Shown here in pieces: positions 38,434 through 47,333 of a stretch of 64,000 nucleotides of DNA. Made by a program: the position numbers and the translations under genes. The notes below the pieces were generated by a model. That model made no database searches. It had not been told where the DNA came from and saw only the letters and a program-made list of their open reading frames with translations. The DNA comes from Streptomyces sp. NRRL S-340 (GTDB taxonomy: Bacteria > Actinomycetota > Actinomycetes > Streptomycetales > Streptomycetaceae): assembly GCF_000720185.1 (NCBI RefSeq), contig NZ_JOIY01000018.1, positions 1 through 64,000 of the forward strand. The letters run 5' to 3'. How positions within the stretch are numbered: the first letter of the stretch is position 1; each line of letters starts with the position of its first letter.

Positions 38434-39117
38434 GTGACCGACATCGCCATGCTGCCCGAGTCCTGGCGCGGGGTTCTGGGCGACGAACTGCAGCAGCCCT
38501 ACTTCAAGGAGCTGACCGAGTTCGTCGAGGAGGAGCGGGCGAGGGGTCCCGTCTACCCGCCGCGCGAGGAGGTCTTCGCCGCGCTGGACGCCACGCCGTA
38601 CGACCGGGTGAAGGTCCTCGTCCTCGGACAGGACCCGTACCACGGCGAGGGACAGGGACACGGCCTGTGCTTCTCGGTGCGGCCCGGCGTGAAGGTCCCG
38701 CCGTCGCTGCGCAACATCTACAAGGAGATGCACGAGGAACTGGGCACCCCCGTCCCGGACAACGGCTATCTGATGCCGTGGGCCGAGCAGGGCGTGCTGC
38801 TGCTCAACGCGGTGCTCACGGTCCGCTCCGGCGAGGCCAACTCCCACAAGGGCCGTGGCTGGGAGAAGTTCACCGACGCGGTGATCCGGGCGGTGGCGGA
38901 CCGGCCCGACCCGGCGGTCTTCGTGCTCTGGGGCAACTACGCGCAGAAGAAGCTTCCCCTGATCGACGAGACCCGGCACGCGGTGGTCAAGGGCGCGCAC
39001 CCCTCCCCGCTGTCGGCGAAGAGGTTCTTCGGCTCGCGTCCGTTCACGCAGATCAACGAGGCGGTGGCGCGGCAGGGGCACGAGCCGATCGACTGGCGGA
39101 TTCCGGACCTGGGCTGA
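38434..39117 (+). CDS. ung: Uracil-DNA glycosylase, family 1
   Basis: 227 residues, the usual length. The water-activating loop GQDPYHG has catalytic Asp67, the minor-groove loop HPSPLSA has His189, and FVLWGNYAQKK holds the uracil-recognition Asn. It removes uracil from DNA to start base excision repair. GTG 38434 is preceded by GTGAGGACG. It is a single gene downstream of a pseudogene remnant. Confidence 0.96.
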   Translation: MTDIAMLPESWRGVLGDELQQPYFKELTEFVEEERARGPVYPPREEVFAALDATPYDRVKVLVLGQDPYHGEGQGHGLCFSVRPGVKVPPSLRNIYKEMHEELGTPVPDNGYLMPWAEQGVLLLNAVLTVRSGEANSHKGRGWEKFTDAVIRAVADRPDPAVFVLWGNYAQKKLPLIDETRHAVVKGAHPSPLSAKRFFGSRPFTQINEAVARQGHEPIDWRIPDLG

Positions 39118-39402
39118 GTCCGTTCCGGTGCCGGAATCCGGCCCGGGTCCCGGTAGCGGTCCCAGCGGGGGCGGGGTGGCCGGTGGCGGCAGGCAGGGGC
39201 CGGGGGACGCGCCTGGTGCCGTGCCGGGTGACGCGTCCGCGGCGTCCGCCGGTGGTGCCGGGTGCCGCTGCCCCGGCCCGTATCGCCGCCGGTGTCCCGA
39301 CTCGGGGTGAGACGCGGCCCTCCCGCGGGCAGCCTGAGCCGGAATGCCGGCGGGTGCCGTTAGCGTCGGGGGAGTCGGGTCGGGGACAGGGCTGGAGGGC
39401 GC

Positions 39403-39930
39403 GTGGCGGAGCGGCAGGAGGAGACCGCGGACGACGCCGTGCTGACGCGGATCGGGCAGAGCGTCATGCTGCACCACGCGGGTGACCGCGAGGAGGCCCG
39501 GGTCCGGTTCCTCGCCCTGTGGCGGGAGATCGGCGCGGACGGTGATCCGCTGCACCGCTGCACGCTGGCCCACTACATGGCCGACACCCAGGACGACCCC
39601 TGCGACGAACTGGCCTGGGACCTCAGAGCACTGTCGGCCGCCGAAGAACTCACGGACGAGCGTCGCGCCGGGTCCGGAGGCGCACCGGCGGCGGCCCGTG
39701 CCCTGTACCCGTCCCTGCACCTGAACCTGGCCGCCGACTACGTGAAGCTCGGCCGCAGTGAGGCCGCCCGGAGCCATCTCCGTCACGCTCGCGGCACGGC
39801 CGGCGGCCTCGCCGACGACAGTTACGGCGACGGGGTGCGCGCGGCGATCCACCGGCTGGAGCTGCGGCTGGGTGACGGCGGCCCCGGCGCCGGAGGGGAT
39901 CCGGGGGGACCGCCCCGGCAGCGGTCGTAG
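39403..39930 (+). CDS. TPR-like protein, function unknown
   Basis: 175-residue, mainly helical soluble protein. Helix pairs such as LTRIGQSVMLHHAGDREEAR, HYMADTQDDPCDELAWDLRA and LHLNLAADYVKLGRSEAARS have the small/large residue spacing of tetratricopeptide repeats, so it may be a binding scaffold. The C terminus is Gly/Pro rich. GTG 39403 follows GGAGGG at a good distance; TAGCGT (39361-39366) may be its -10 box. Convergent with a lipoprotein gene 10 nt away. Confidence 0.72.
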   Translation: MAERQEETADDAVLTRIGQSVMLHHAGDREEARVRFLALWREIGADGDPLHRCTLAHYMADTQDDPCDELAWDLRALSAAEELTDERRAGSGGAPAAARALYPSLHLNLAADYVKLGRSEAARSHLRHARGTAGGLADDSYGDGVRAAIHRLELRLGDGGPGAGGDPGGPPRQRS

Positions 39931-39940
39931 CGGGTGGTGC

Positions 39941-40516
39941 TCAGCGGCCGTAGGTCTGGCCGCAGATCTTCGCCTCGGGACTGTTCGCACGCCAGCCGCC
40001 GTACTGCTTGCCGAGCGCGCAGACGCCCGGGCCGGCGGGCGGCGCGCCGTGCCCGGAAGGAGCCCGGCCCTGGCGTGCCGCGGGAGGCCGGGCCGGCGCG
40101 GGGTGGTGCGCGGGACGGCCGGACGAGTGCGGTGCCGGGTGCGGATGCCGCGCGCGCGGCACCGGGGCGCTGACCGGGGCCGCGGGTGCGGCCGGGCGCG
40201 GGGCGGCGGGCGGGCGAGGGTGCGCGGGCGGTTGGGGGGAGACGGAGGAGCCCGCGCGTTCCAGGGCCTCCCGGGCGGGAGCCTGGACGGCGCGCGACCC
40301 GGTGCCGCCCTCCGGGCGCGGGGCCGGTTCCACGGCGGAGGCGGCTCCCGGGCCCGGCCCGCCGGAAGCCGGCCGCTGGACCGTGACGCAGCCGGTCAGG
40401 GCCGAGACGGCCATGGTGATCAGGAGCGTGGCGGCGGTCGTGGTTCGATGCACCCGCGCCACTCTGCTGCGTCCGGGGCGCGCGCGGCCCGCGGACCGGC
40501 GGAGGATGCCCCGCAC
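39941..40516 (-). CDS. Lipoprotein with conserved cysteine-containing C terminus
   Basis: 191 residues. A basic N terminus precedes the signal (ATLLITMAVSALTGC, lipobox cysteine at residue 43), a long Pro/Ala/Arg/His linker of low complexity, and a short C-terminal domain with two cysteines (VCALGKQYGGWRANSPEAKI CGQTYGR) that I recognise from other Streptomyces secreted proteins. GTG 40516 has GGGAGA upstream; GTG 40453, which starts just before the signal, would give a more usual leader length. Role unknown; attached to the outer membrane face. Confidence 0.68.
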   Translation of the reverse strand: MRGILRRSAGRARPGRSRVARVHRTTTAATLLITMAVSALTGCVTVQRPASGGPGPGAASAVEPAPRPEGGTGSRAVQAPAREALERAGSSVSPQPPAHPRPPAAPRPAAPAAPVSAPVPRARHPHPAPHSSGRPAHHPAPARPPAARQGRAPSGHGAPPAGPGVCALGKQYGGWRANSPEAKICGQTYGR

Positions 40517-40581
40517 GGGTGATCTCCCGCCCCGTAGGGAGTCCGGGCCGTGCGAGTGGGTGACGCCCGTGCGGTCGGCGC

Positions 40582-40606
40582 GGCACGGGCGGGTGACGCC
40601 CGTGCC
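40582..40606 (-). terminator. Hairpin terminator after the DinB-like gene
   Basis: Perfect 10-bp inverted repeat GGCACGGGCG / CGCCCGTGCC with loop GGTGA, in the gap between two minus-strand genes. Confidence 0.68.
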
Positions 40607-40656
40607 GCCGGCCGGCGTCGGCGTCCCGTCCCCGCCCCGGCTCGGGACCCGCCCCG

Positions 40657-41172
40657 TCAGTCGCCCGTCGCCCCGTCGAGGCGCTGGCGGATCAGGTCGG
40701 CGTGGCCGTTGTGCCGGGCGTACTCCTCGATCATGTGGGTGTAGATCCACCGCAGGCTGAAGGGCTCGTCGCTGGACCTGCTCCTGCCCTTCGACAGGTC
40801 GTCCAGGCCGACCCCGGCGGAGAGGCGGCGTGCGGCCTCGATCTCGGCCTGCCAGGTGGCGTGGGCCTCGGCCCAGGTGTCGGTGCCGGTGACGTGGAAG
40901 TCGCCGTCGGGGTCCGCCTCGTCGTAGTAGATCGGTCCGGCGTCCTCACCGGCCAGCACCCTGCGGAACCAGCTCCGCTCCACGTCCGCCATGTGCCGCA
41001 CCAGGCCCAGCAGGGTCAGGTCGGACGGCGGGGTGGACGCGGTGCGCAGCTGTTCGTCGGTCAGACCCTCGCACTTCCACGCCAGGGTCTGGCGGTGGTA
41101 GTCCAACCAGCCTTCCAGCATGGTGCGTTCGTCGGCTGTCAGGGCGGGTTCGCGGCGTTCGGTCGTCGTCAT
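40657..41172 (-). CDS. DinB-superfamily (DUF664) protein
   Basis: 171 residues with the four-helix DinB/YfiT fold: LEGWLDYHRQTLAWKCEGLT, LTLLGLVRHMADVERSWFRR and YTHMIEEYARHNGHADLIRQ. The putative metal ligands His are in RHMADVE and in EYARHNGHAD. Related proteins are mycothiol- or bacillithiol-dependent transferases, plausible in a mycothiol-using actinomycete, but the substrate is unknown. ATG 41172 is directly preceded by a 14-bp palindrome and lacks a ribosome-binding site. Confidence 0.85.
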   Translation of the reverse strand: MTTTERREPALTADERTMLEGWLDYHRQTLAWKCEGLTDEQLRTASTPPSDLTLLGLVRHMADVERSWFRRVLAGEDAGPIYYDEADPDGDFHVTGTDTWAEAHATWQAEIEAARRLSAGVGLDDLSKGRSRSSDEPFSLRWIYTHMIEEYARHNGHADLIRQRLDGATGD

Positions 41173-41186
41173 GCGACGATCGTCGC
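41173..41186. promoter_or_regulatory. 14-bp palindrome abutting the DinB-like start codon
   Basis: GCGACGATCGTCGC is a perfect palindrome lying directly against the ATG of the minus-strand gene, where a bound protein would block transcription or where the transcript would fold over the start. Confidence 0.45.
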
Positions 41187-41452
41187 TCAGGTGTGGCCCG
41201 CACACCACGGGTTTTCCCCCGCCGCGGAGCAGGCCGGCGGTTCCCCCGGCCCCGCCCGCACCTCGACGAGAGCGGGGAGCCGCGCGCCCGGCACACCGGT
41301 GAACGGGTTCGCGCTCGGGACGGGCGCGCGGGGCGACCGAGCGCCGCTGCGCGGCGTAGACGGGGCATCGCCGGCCGGCGGCCGACGCGGCGCCCGTATG
41401 CTGCCGTGCGGGCAGGAACCGCGGACGCGGGCGGAGAGGCGAGGGAGAACAC

Positions 41453-42364
41453 GTGAAGGTCGGCTGCATCGGACTGGGCGACATCGCGCAGAAGGCGTAC
41501 CTGCCGGTGCTGGGCACACAGCCCGGCGTCGACCTGCACCTGCAGACCCGGACGCCCGCCACGCTGCAGCGGGTCGCCGACAGCCTGCACCTGCCCGCCG
41601 ACCGGCGCCACACCGGCCTGGACGCCCTGCTCGCGCAGGGCCTCGACGCGGCCTTCGTGCACGCCCCCACTGCCGCTCACCCGGAGATCGTCACCCGGCT
41701 CCTGGAGGCCGGCGTCCCCACGTACGTCGACAAACCGCTCGCCTACGAACTCGCCGACTCCGCCCGGCTCGTGGAACTCGCCGAGGAACGCGGCGTCTCG
41801 CTCATGGTGGGCTTCAACCGCCGCTACGCGCCCGGGTACGCGCAGTGCGCCGAGCACCCGCGCGAGCTGATCCTCCTGCAGAAGAACCGCGCGGGACTGC
41901 CCGAGGAGCCCCGCACGATGATCCTCGACGACTTCATCCACGTCGTGGACACCCTGCGGTTCCTGGTGCCGGGACCGGTCGACGACGTCACCGTGCGCGG
42001 CCGGATGCGCGACGGACTGCTGCACCACGTCGTGCTGCAGCTCGCGGGGGACGGGTTCACCGCCCTCGGCGTCATGAACCGCCTCAGCGGCTCCGCGGAG
42101 GAGATCCTCGAGGTCTCCGGGCAGGACACCAAGCGTCAGGTGGTCAACCTCGCCGAGACCATCGACCACAAGGGACAGCCGACCGTGCGCCGGCGCGGCG
42201 ACTGGGTGCCCGTCGCCCGCCAGCGCGGCATCGAACAGGCCGTGCTGGCCTTCCTGGACGCGGTCCGCGCGGGAACGCTCCTCAGCGCCCGGGACGCGCT
42301 GGAGACCCACGAGCTGTGCGAGCGCGTCCTGCGGACGGTGCTGGAGCGCTCCGGCGCGGCCTGA
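41453..42364 (+). CDS. Gfo/Idh/MocA family oxidoreductase
   Basis: 303 residues: N-terminal Rossmann fold (VGCIGLGDIAQKAYLPVL), YVDKPLA in place of the usual EKP motif (Asp for Glu), and the substrate domain with DDFIHVVDTLR carrying the catalytic-type His. Such enzymes oxidise or reduce sugars and cyclitols with NAD(P). GTG 41453 is preceded by GGCGAGGGA; TATGCT (41398-41403) may be the -10 box. Its last 83 nt overlap the lnt gene on the other strand, tail to tail. No sugar gene neighbours give a substrate hint. Confidence 0.87.
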   Translation: MKVGCIGLGDIAQKAYLPVLGTQPGVDLHLQTRTPATLQRVADSLHLPADRRHTGLDALLAQGLDAAFVHAPTAAHPEIVTRLLEAGVPTYVDKPLAYELADSARLVELAEERGVSLMVGFNRRYAPGYAQCAEHPRELILLQKNRAGLPEEPRTMILDDFIHVVDTLRFLVPGPVDDVTVRGRMRDGLLHHVVLQLAGDGFTALGVMNRLSGSAEEILEVSGQDTKRQVVNLAETIDHKGQPTVRRRGDWVPVARQRGIEQAVLAFLDAVRAGTLLSARDALETHELCERVLRTVLERSGAA

Positions 42365-43859
42365 GCAGCGCCCGCACCCCCTCCGTCACGCACAGCGCGG
42401 CCAGCACCAGCAGCGCCGCGTGCACCGGCCAGTCGCCGTAGCGGACGTAGAGGGTCGCGCCGTGCGCGGTCGGTACGTCGTACACCCGCGCCGTGTTCGC
42501 GCCGGTGCCGAGCCAGGGTCCGGCGCGCCGCCCGTCCGGGCCGTAGACGGCGGACACCCCGGTCAGCGTGGCGTGCACCATCGGGCGCCCGGTCTCGGCG
42601 GCGCGCAGCGCCCCGAGCGAGGCGTGCTGCGCGGGCGCCCAGCTGTGCTGGAACGTGGAGGTCGAGGACTGGGCCAGCAGCACCCCGGCACCGTCCCGCG
42701 CCAGATGCCGGCTCATGTCCGGGAACGCGGTCTCGAAGCAGATCAGCGGACCGATGCGCAGTCCGTGGCCGACGTCCATGACCACCTGTCCGGTGCCCCG
42801 CCTGCGGTCCTCGCCGGCCGCCTTGCCGACGGAGGTCGCCCAGCCCAGCAGCGAGCGGGCCGGGACGTACTCGCCGAACGGCACCAGCCGCATCTTGTCG
42901 TAGCGGTCGCCGGTCGGGCCGTCCGGGCCGACCAGCACGGCACTCTTGTAGATGCCGGGCCGGTCGGAGCGCCGGGCGTCCACGTCGACCAGGACGTCCG
43001 CGCCGACCTCCCGGGAGAGGGCCGCGAGCCGCCGGGCCAGGTCCGGCCGCTGCGCGAGGTCGAACCCGACGCTGCTCTCCCCCCAGACGACCAGGTCGAC
43101 GTGGCGTCCCGCGAGGCCGCGGGTCAGCTGCTCCTCGCGGTCGAACCGCCGCTGCCCGCTCTCGGTCCCGCCGATCATGCCCGGCTGGACCACGGCGATG
43201 CGGACCTGACCGTCGGCCTCCGGGCGCGGTGCCCAGGCCCAGGCCGCCGAGGTCAGCGCGGCGGTGGCGGCGAGGCAGGCCACCGCGGGCGCCCGGACCC
43301 CGCGCACCGCCACGAGCACGGCGACCGCCACGTCGACGGCCACCACCAGGAAGCTCAGCAGCCACACCCCGCCGACCGAGGCCAGCCGAAGGGCGGGTGC
43401 CACCTGCCACTGGCTGGCGCCCAGCATGCCCCAGGGGCCGCCCAGGCCCTGCCAGGACCGGACGAGCTCCACGGCCAGCCAGGCCGACGGCAGCACGACG
43501 AGGGAGGCAGCGCAGCGGCCGGCGGAGGGCGTGCCGCCGAGGAACCGCCGCACCAGCCACCCCCAGGGCGCCCAGAGCGCGCCCAGCAGCGCCGCCAGCA
43601 CCACCGTGAACACGTGCAGGCTCGGCAGCAGCCAGTGGTGCACGGCCAGCATGAAGCCCAGGCCGCCGCACCAGCCGTCGTACGCGGCCCGCCGCCCGGT
43701 CGGCGCGCAGCGGGCCAGCAGGATCCACGGGACGAGCGCGACGTACGCGAACCACCACAGCGCCGGTGCGGGGAAGGCGAGCATCGGCAGCGCACCGGCG
43801 AGGGCGGCGAGCACCGAACGCCGCCATGGCGAGCCGAGGAAGCGGCCTGACGTCTTCAT
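42282..43859 (-). CDS. lnt: Apolipoprotein N-acyltransferase
   Basis: 525 residues. Six or more transmembrane helices in the first 200 residues, then a periplasm-facing nitrilase domain with the catalytic triad Glu261 (VVWGESSVGF), Lys322 (YDKMRLVPFGEYVP, with second Glu330) and Cys374 (LICFETAFP). It acylates the N-terminal cysteine of lipoproteins. Gram-positive actinobacteria often carry such enzymes, and Streptomyces may have two. ATG 43859 is preceded by AGGAGG on this strand. A disordered Arg/Pro tail of about 25 residues is encoded in the region shared with the oxidoreductase gene. Confidence 0.9.
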   Translation of the reverse strand: MKTSGRFLGSPWRRSVLAALAGALPMLAFPAPALWWFAYVALVPWILLARCAPTGRRAAYDGWCGGLGFMLAVHHWLLPSLHVFTVVLAALLGALWAPWGWLVRRFLGGTPSAGRCAASLVVLPSAWLAVELVRSWQGLGGPWGMLGASQWQVAPALRLASVGGVWLLSFLVVAVDVAVAVLVAVRGVRAPAVACLAATAALTSAAWAWAPRPEADGQVRIAVVQPGMIGGTESGQRRFDREEQLTRGLAGRHVDLVVWGESSVGFDLAQRPDLARRLAALSREVGADVLVDVDARRSDRPGIYKSAVLVGPDGPTGDRYDKMRLVPFGEYVPARSLLGWATSVGKAAGEDRRRGTGQVVMDVGHGLRIGPLICFETAFPDMSRHLARDGAGVLLAQSSTSTFQHSWAPAQHASLGALRAAETGRPMVHATLTGVSAVYGPDGRRAGPWLGTGANTARVYDVPTAHGATLYVRYGDWPVHAALLVLAALCVTEGVRALLRPRRSAPAPSAGRARTARGSPARPGR

Positions 43860-44133
43860 AGGGCGCCCTCCTACCCGTGGACGGCTCCGCTTACCCGGCG
43901 ATCTTCGGACGGCTTCCAGTGTGCGCGCCGCCGGCCCCCCTGCGCAGGCGGGCGACGGCGCGGACACACCGGACGCTGCGGGAACCGGCCGCCCGCTTCC
44001 GGATGTCCGGCGGTCCGTACGACCCGGGGCGGCGCGCCGGCGCCGGGCGGTCTCCGGCCGCACGGAACCCCGGCCGAACGGCCCGCGGCTGCCCGGCCCG
44101 CCCCCTGCGTCCCGGCTCAGCGGGCGACCGCCC

Positions 44134-44865
44134 TCACTTCGCAGCCGTGGCCTCGCCGAGCTTGGCCAGCTGGGTCCTGATGATCACGTCCGGCACGACG
44201 GCCGGGCCCTCGCCCCCGGAACCTCCGGGGCGGTGGAACGCGGAGAACATGACGACCGTCGTACCCAGCCGGACGGCCACGACGGCGTACGGAACCCGGA
44301 CCGGCCGCTCGCCCTGCTCGCCGGCCGCGAGCTGGGTGAGGCGCAGAGACACGGAGGCGTCGCCGTAGCCCGGGTCGGGCCGCAGCGCGACGGCTTCGTA
44401 GCGGAAGCCCGCCTGGACGTCCTCGAAGGTCCGGCAGCGCTCGGCGGCGGTCCGCAGTGCGCCGATCACTCGTGTGGCGTCCCGCAGACCGTGCGACGAC
44501 AGGGTCATGGTGGCCCCGGGGCCGTGCTCCTCGGAGAGGAACTGCCGGCCGGCGCGGGCTGTGGCGGTGAAGCCGCTGCCTGCGCCCAGGGCGTGAACGA
44601 CGGGGGTGCAGGCGGCAGGGGCAGCCGTCCGGTGAGCCGCCGAGGCTGCCGTCGCCATGAACCGGACCTCGTAACCCTTGAGATCCGTGCCGGTGATCGC
44701 TGCCTGCTCCAGGGCCCGCTCGCTCAGCGGCCTGGCCGGGCCGCCGGAGGTCCCGGCGTGCCCGGGTCCTGCGCCTGTTGCGGGGGACGGTCCGGGCCCG
44801 CACGCGGTCAGCGCGGACATGGTCACGAGGACGGCCACCGCCAGTCCGGCCGTCGTACGGCGCAC
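44134..44865 (-). CDS. Secreted lipoprotein, function unknown
   Basis: 243 residues: signal peptide with lipobox (AVLVTMSALTAC, cysteine at about residue 22), a Gly/Pro linker, and an extracellular alpha/beta domain. Two cysteines (PAACTPVVHALG and ERCRTFEDVQAG) could form a disulfide. The pattern resembles the extracellular sensor-type lipoproteins of actinobacteria (PknH/LpqN-like), without clear family assignment. GTG 44865 is used because GGGGGAGA lies 6 nt before it; GTG 44868 is adjacent. TACTCT further upstream may be its -10 box. Confidence 0.72.
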   Translation of the reverse strand: MRRTTAGLAVAVLVTMSALTACGPGPSPATGAGPGHAGTSGGPARPLSERALEQAAITGTDLKGYEVRFMATAASAAHRTAAPAACTPVVHALGAGSGFTATARAGRQFLSEEHGPGATMTLSSHGLRDATRVIGALRTAAERCRTFEDVQAGFRYEAVALRPDPGYGDASVSLRLTQLAAGEQGERPVRVPYAVVAVRLGTTVVMFSAFHRPGGSGGEGPAVVPDVIIRTQLAKLGEATAAK

Positions 44866-45199
44866 CACTGTCTCCCCCTGGTTCGTCGAGCACACGGAGG
44901 ATCCCGCCGGCTCGGTGACATCGCGCGGACCGGCCGCTCCGGTTCACCGCGTGCGGCAGCAGAGTAGGGCGTTCGTGCCGACGGAGGGAAGGATCAGCGC
45001 CCGCGCGCGGCCGAGGTGCGCGCGTTGGGCCGGTCGGGTGAGCTGGAGGGGGCCGCCGTGCCGCTTCCGCAGCGCCGGCCGCGGTCACCGGCCGGCGAGG
45101 TGCTCCCGCGTCCGCGGGCCTAGGATGATCACATCCGGGCCGCCCGCCGGTGCGCGGCGCGGGTGCGGCAGGCAGCGGGCGAGGAGACCGGAGGTCGGT
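44866..45199. other. Divergent intergenic region
   Basis: 334 nt without a gene. It holds the minus-strand -10 candidate TACTCT (about 44963-44958) for the lipoprotein and TAGGAT (45121-45126) for the SDR gene, which would have a leader of about 65 nt. No clear -35 box was found for either. Confidence 0.5.
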
Positions 45200-45940
45200 A
45201 TGAAGCGTCTCGTGACGGTCGTCACCGGCGGGAGCCGGGGCATCGGCGCCGCCGTCTGCCGGCGGCTGGCGGCCGACGGGCATGACGTGGTGATCGGCTA
45301 CGTCCGTGACACCGGCGCCGCGGAAGCCGTCGCGGACGAGGTGCTGGAGGCGGGGGCACGCAGTGTCACCGTGCGGGTGGACACCTCTGTCGAAGCGGAC
45401 GTCGAGCGGCTCTTCGCCACGGCCGAGGAGCGGCTGGGGCCCGTGACGGGCCTGGTCAACAACGCCGGCGTGACCGGGCCGCTGGGCCGTCTCGCCGATA
45501 CGGACACCGCCGACCTGCGCCGCGTCGTGGACGTCAACCTCCTGGGCACGCTGCTGTGTTCACGGCGTGCGGCCCAGCTGATGGGTCCGCGCGGAAATGG
45601 CGTGATCGTGAACGTGTCGTCCGCCGCCGCCACCCTCGGCAGCCCCGGCGACTACGTCCACTACGCGGCGACGAAGGCCGCCGTGGACGCGCTGACCCTG
45701 GGGCTGGCCAAGGAACTCGGCCCGGAGGGCATCCGCGTCAACGCGGTCGCACCCGGCATGATCGACACGGAGATGCACGCGGCGATGGGCGACCCGGACC
45801 GGGTCCACCGCGCCGCCGCCGGCATTCCGCTGCGCCGCCCCGGGCGGGCCGAGGAGATCGCCGCCGCCGTCGCCTGGCTGATGTCGCCGGACGCCTCCTA
45901 CGCGTCGGGAGCGGTGCTGCGGGTCTCCGGCGGACGCTGA
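45200..45940 (+). CDS. Short-chain dehydrogenase/reductase (FabG-like)
   Basis: 246-residue classical SDR: TGGSRGIG near residue 9, NNAG near 87, NVSSAAATLG, and YAATKAA as the Tyr-x3-Lys site; VSGGR ends the chain. It is closest in length and motifs to 3-oxoacyl-ACP reductases and glucose-1-dehydrogenase-type SDRs. ATG 45200 follows CCGGAGG at 7 nt. It stands alone, distinct from the fabG operon 9 kb upstream. Confidence 0.87.
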   Translation: MKRLVTVVTGGSRGIGAAVCRRLAADGHDVVIGYVRDTGAAEAVADEVLEAGARSVTVRVDTSVEADVERLFATAEERLGPVTGLVNNAGVTGPLGRLADTDTADLRRVVDVNLLGTLLCSRRAAQLMGPRGNGVIVNVSSAAATLGSPGDYVHYAATKAAVDALTLGLAKELGPEGIRVNAVAPGMIDTEMHAAMGDPDRVHRAAAGIPLRRPGRAEEIAAAVAWLMSPDASYASGAVLRVSGGR

Positions 45941-46002
45941 ACACCGCGCCGCCGCCCGGCGTCCGCGGGCCGCCCGGGGACGTCAGCGGCTGCGGCGTGG
46001 CC

Positions 46003-46182
46003 TCACGCCGCTTCCACCACCCGGCCCCGGATGGCGGCGGCCCATTCGACCACCAGCAGCTCGTACTCCGCACGCTCCTGGGCCGACAGCGACCCGCCCG
46101 CACGCAGCCAGAGCGCCCGGATCTGCTCGTTCAGCTCGGCGGCGGACCGCACGGAACCAAGGGCCATGGAATTGGGGGACAT
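46003..46182 (-). CDS. Small conserved helical protein
   Basis: 59 residues, predicted as helices with heptad-like spacing (AAELNEQIRALWLRAGGSLS, AEYELLVVEWAAAIRG). TACGCT lies 7 nt upstream of ATG 46182 on this strand, so the start is probably leaderless there; ATG 46167 is the alternative. Codon bias is that of a real gene. Function unknown; it may belong to the group of small Streptomyces regulators or chaperone-like proteins. Confidence 0.68.
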   Translation of the reverse strand: MSPNSMALGSVRSAAELNEQIRALWLRAGGSLSAQERAEYELLVVEWAAAIRGRVVEAA

Positions 46183-46282
46183 GGGCACAAGCGTAGGGGC
46201 AAGCACTGACGCTGCGCTACCGGACGGCTACCGGAACCGTATGGAGTCGGTCACCGTCGCCGCCCCCGCACTCCCCGCCCGC

Positions 46283-47158
46283 TCACTGTGCCGACTCGGC
46301 CGCGTGCGGACTGAGCGCGCCGGCCGTGACCAGCCCGATGATGACGAGACCGAGTGCGATCCGGTACCAGACGAACGGCATGAAGCTCTTGGTCGAGATG
46401 TACTTCATGAACCATGCGATGACCGCGTACCCCGACGCGAAGGCGACCACCGTCGCCGACAGCGTCGGCCCCCACGCCACCTGGCCGCTCTCCATCGCGT
46501 CCTTCAACTCGAAGGCGCCCGAGGCCAGTACGGCGGGCACGGCCAGCAGGAAGGAGTAACGGGCCGCCGCCTCGCGCCGGTAGCCCATGAACAGCCCGCC
46601 GCTGATGGTGGCGCCGGAGCGGGAGACCCCGGGCACGAGCGCCATGGCCTGGCAACAGCCGTAGACGAGACCGTCCTTGACGCCCAGGTCCCGCAGGCCT
46701 TTGCGCTGCTGGGGCGCCCGGTGCCGGCCGCCCTTCTCGTCGCGCGCCGCCAGCCGGTCGGCGACGCCGATGACCACGCCGACCCCGACGAGCATGGCCG
46801 CGGTCACCCGCAGATCACGGAACGGCCCCTCGATCTGGTCCTTGAGCGTCAGGCCGAGCACCCCGATCGGCACGGAACCCACGATCACCAGCCAGCCCGT
46901 CCGGGCATCGGGGTCACGGCGCATCGAGGCGTCGAGGAGCGAGCGGGACCAGGCCGCGACGATCCGGCCGATGTCCTTGCGGAAGTAGATCAGCACGGCC
47001 GACTCCGTGCCGATCTGGGTGATCGCGGTGAAGGCGGCGCCGGGGTCCTCCCAGCCGGAGAAGGCGGCCGTCAGCCGCAGATGCGCGCTGGAGGAGACGG
47101 GGAGGAACTCGGTCAGCCCCTGGACGAGTCCGAGGACGAGCGATGCGAACCAAGACAT
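46283..47158 (-). CDS. uppP: Undecaprenyl-diphosphatase
   Basis: 291 residues, eight predicted helices. The two family motifs are intact: GLTEFLPVSSSAHL (Glu17 and following) and PGVSRSGATI. It dephosphorylates undecaprenyl diphosphate so that the lipid carrier can be reused for peptidoglycan and wall polymers, and its level sets bacitracin tolerance. ATG 47158 is used; no ribosome-binding site is visible, and a longer frame exists. Three 11-bp direct repeats lie about 115-145 nt upstream. Confidence 0.93.
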   Translation of the reverse strand: MSWFASLVLGLVQGLTEFLPVSSSAHLRLTAAFSGWEDPGAAFTAITQIGTESAVLIYFRKDIGRIVAAWSRSLLDASMRRDPDARTGWLVIVGSVPIGVLGLTLKDQIEGPFRDLRVTAAMLVGVGVVIGVADRLAARDEKGGRHRAPQQRKGLRDLGVKDGLVYGCCQAMALVPGVSRSGATISGGLFMGYRREAAARYSFLLAVPAVLASGAFELKDAMESGQVAWGPTLSATVVAFASGYAVIAWFMKYISTKSFMPFVWYRIALGLVIIGLVTAGALSPHAAESAQ

Positions 47159-47271
47159 GGAGGTACCGAGTCCAAGTGCCGGGCGGGAGCGGGCGACGGG
47201 CGCGGCGCGCACCCGGGCCGCCGTGAGCCGGGACCGCTGCGCCGAGGGGCAGCGTAGCGGGCCGACATGAC

Positions 47272-47304
47272 GAGATCCCTACCGGGACTTTACCGACACT
47301 TTAC
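47272..47304 (-). promoter_or_regulatory. Three 11-bp direct repeats upstream of uppP
   Basis: Read on the minus strand, GTAAAGTGTCG, GTAAAGTCCCG and GTAGGGATCTC follow each other without gap. Eleven-bp periodic direct repeats are how OmpR/PhoB-type response regulators bind. The uppP start is downstream on the same strand. Confidence 0.5.
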
Positions 47305-47333
47305 GCCAGGGTGTGTTCCCGACGCCGGTGTCC

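Noticed and set aside
39128..39310. 60-codon Gly/Pro-rich frame after ung
   Set aside because: Low-complexity GPG runs are what GC-rich spacer translates to; no start signal and no similarity that I recognise.
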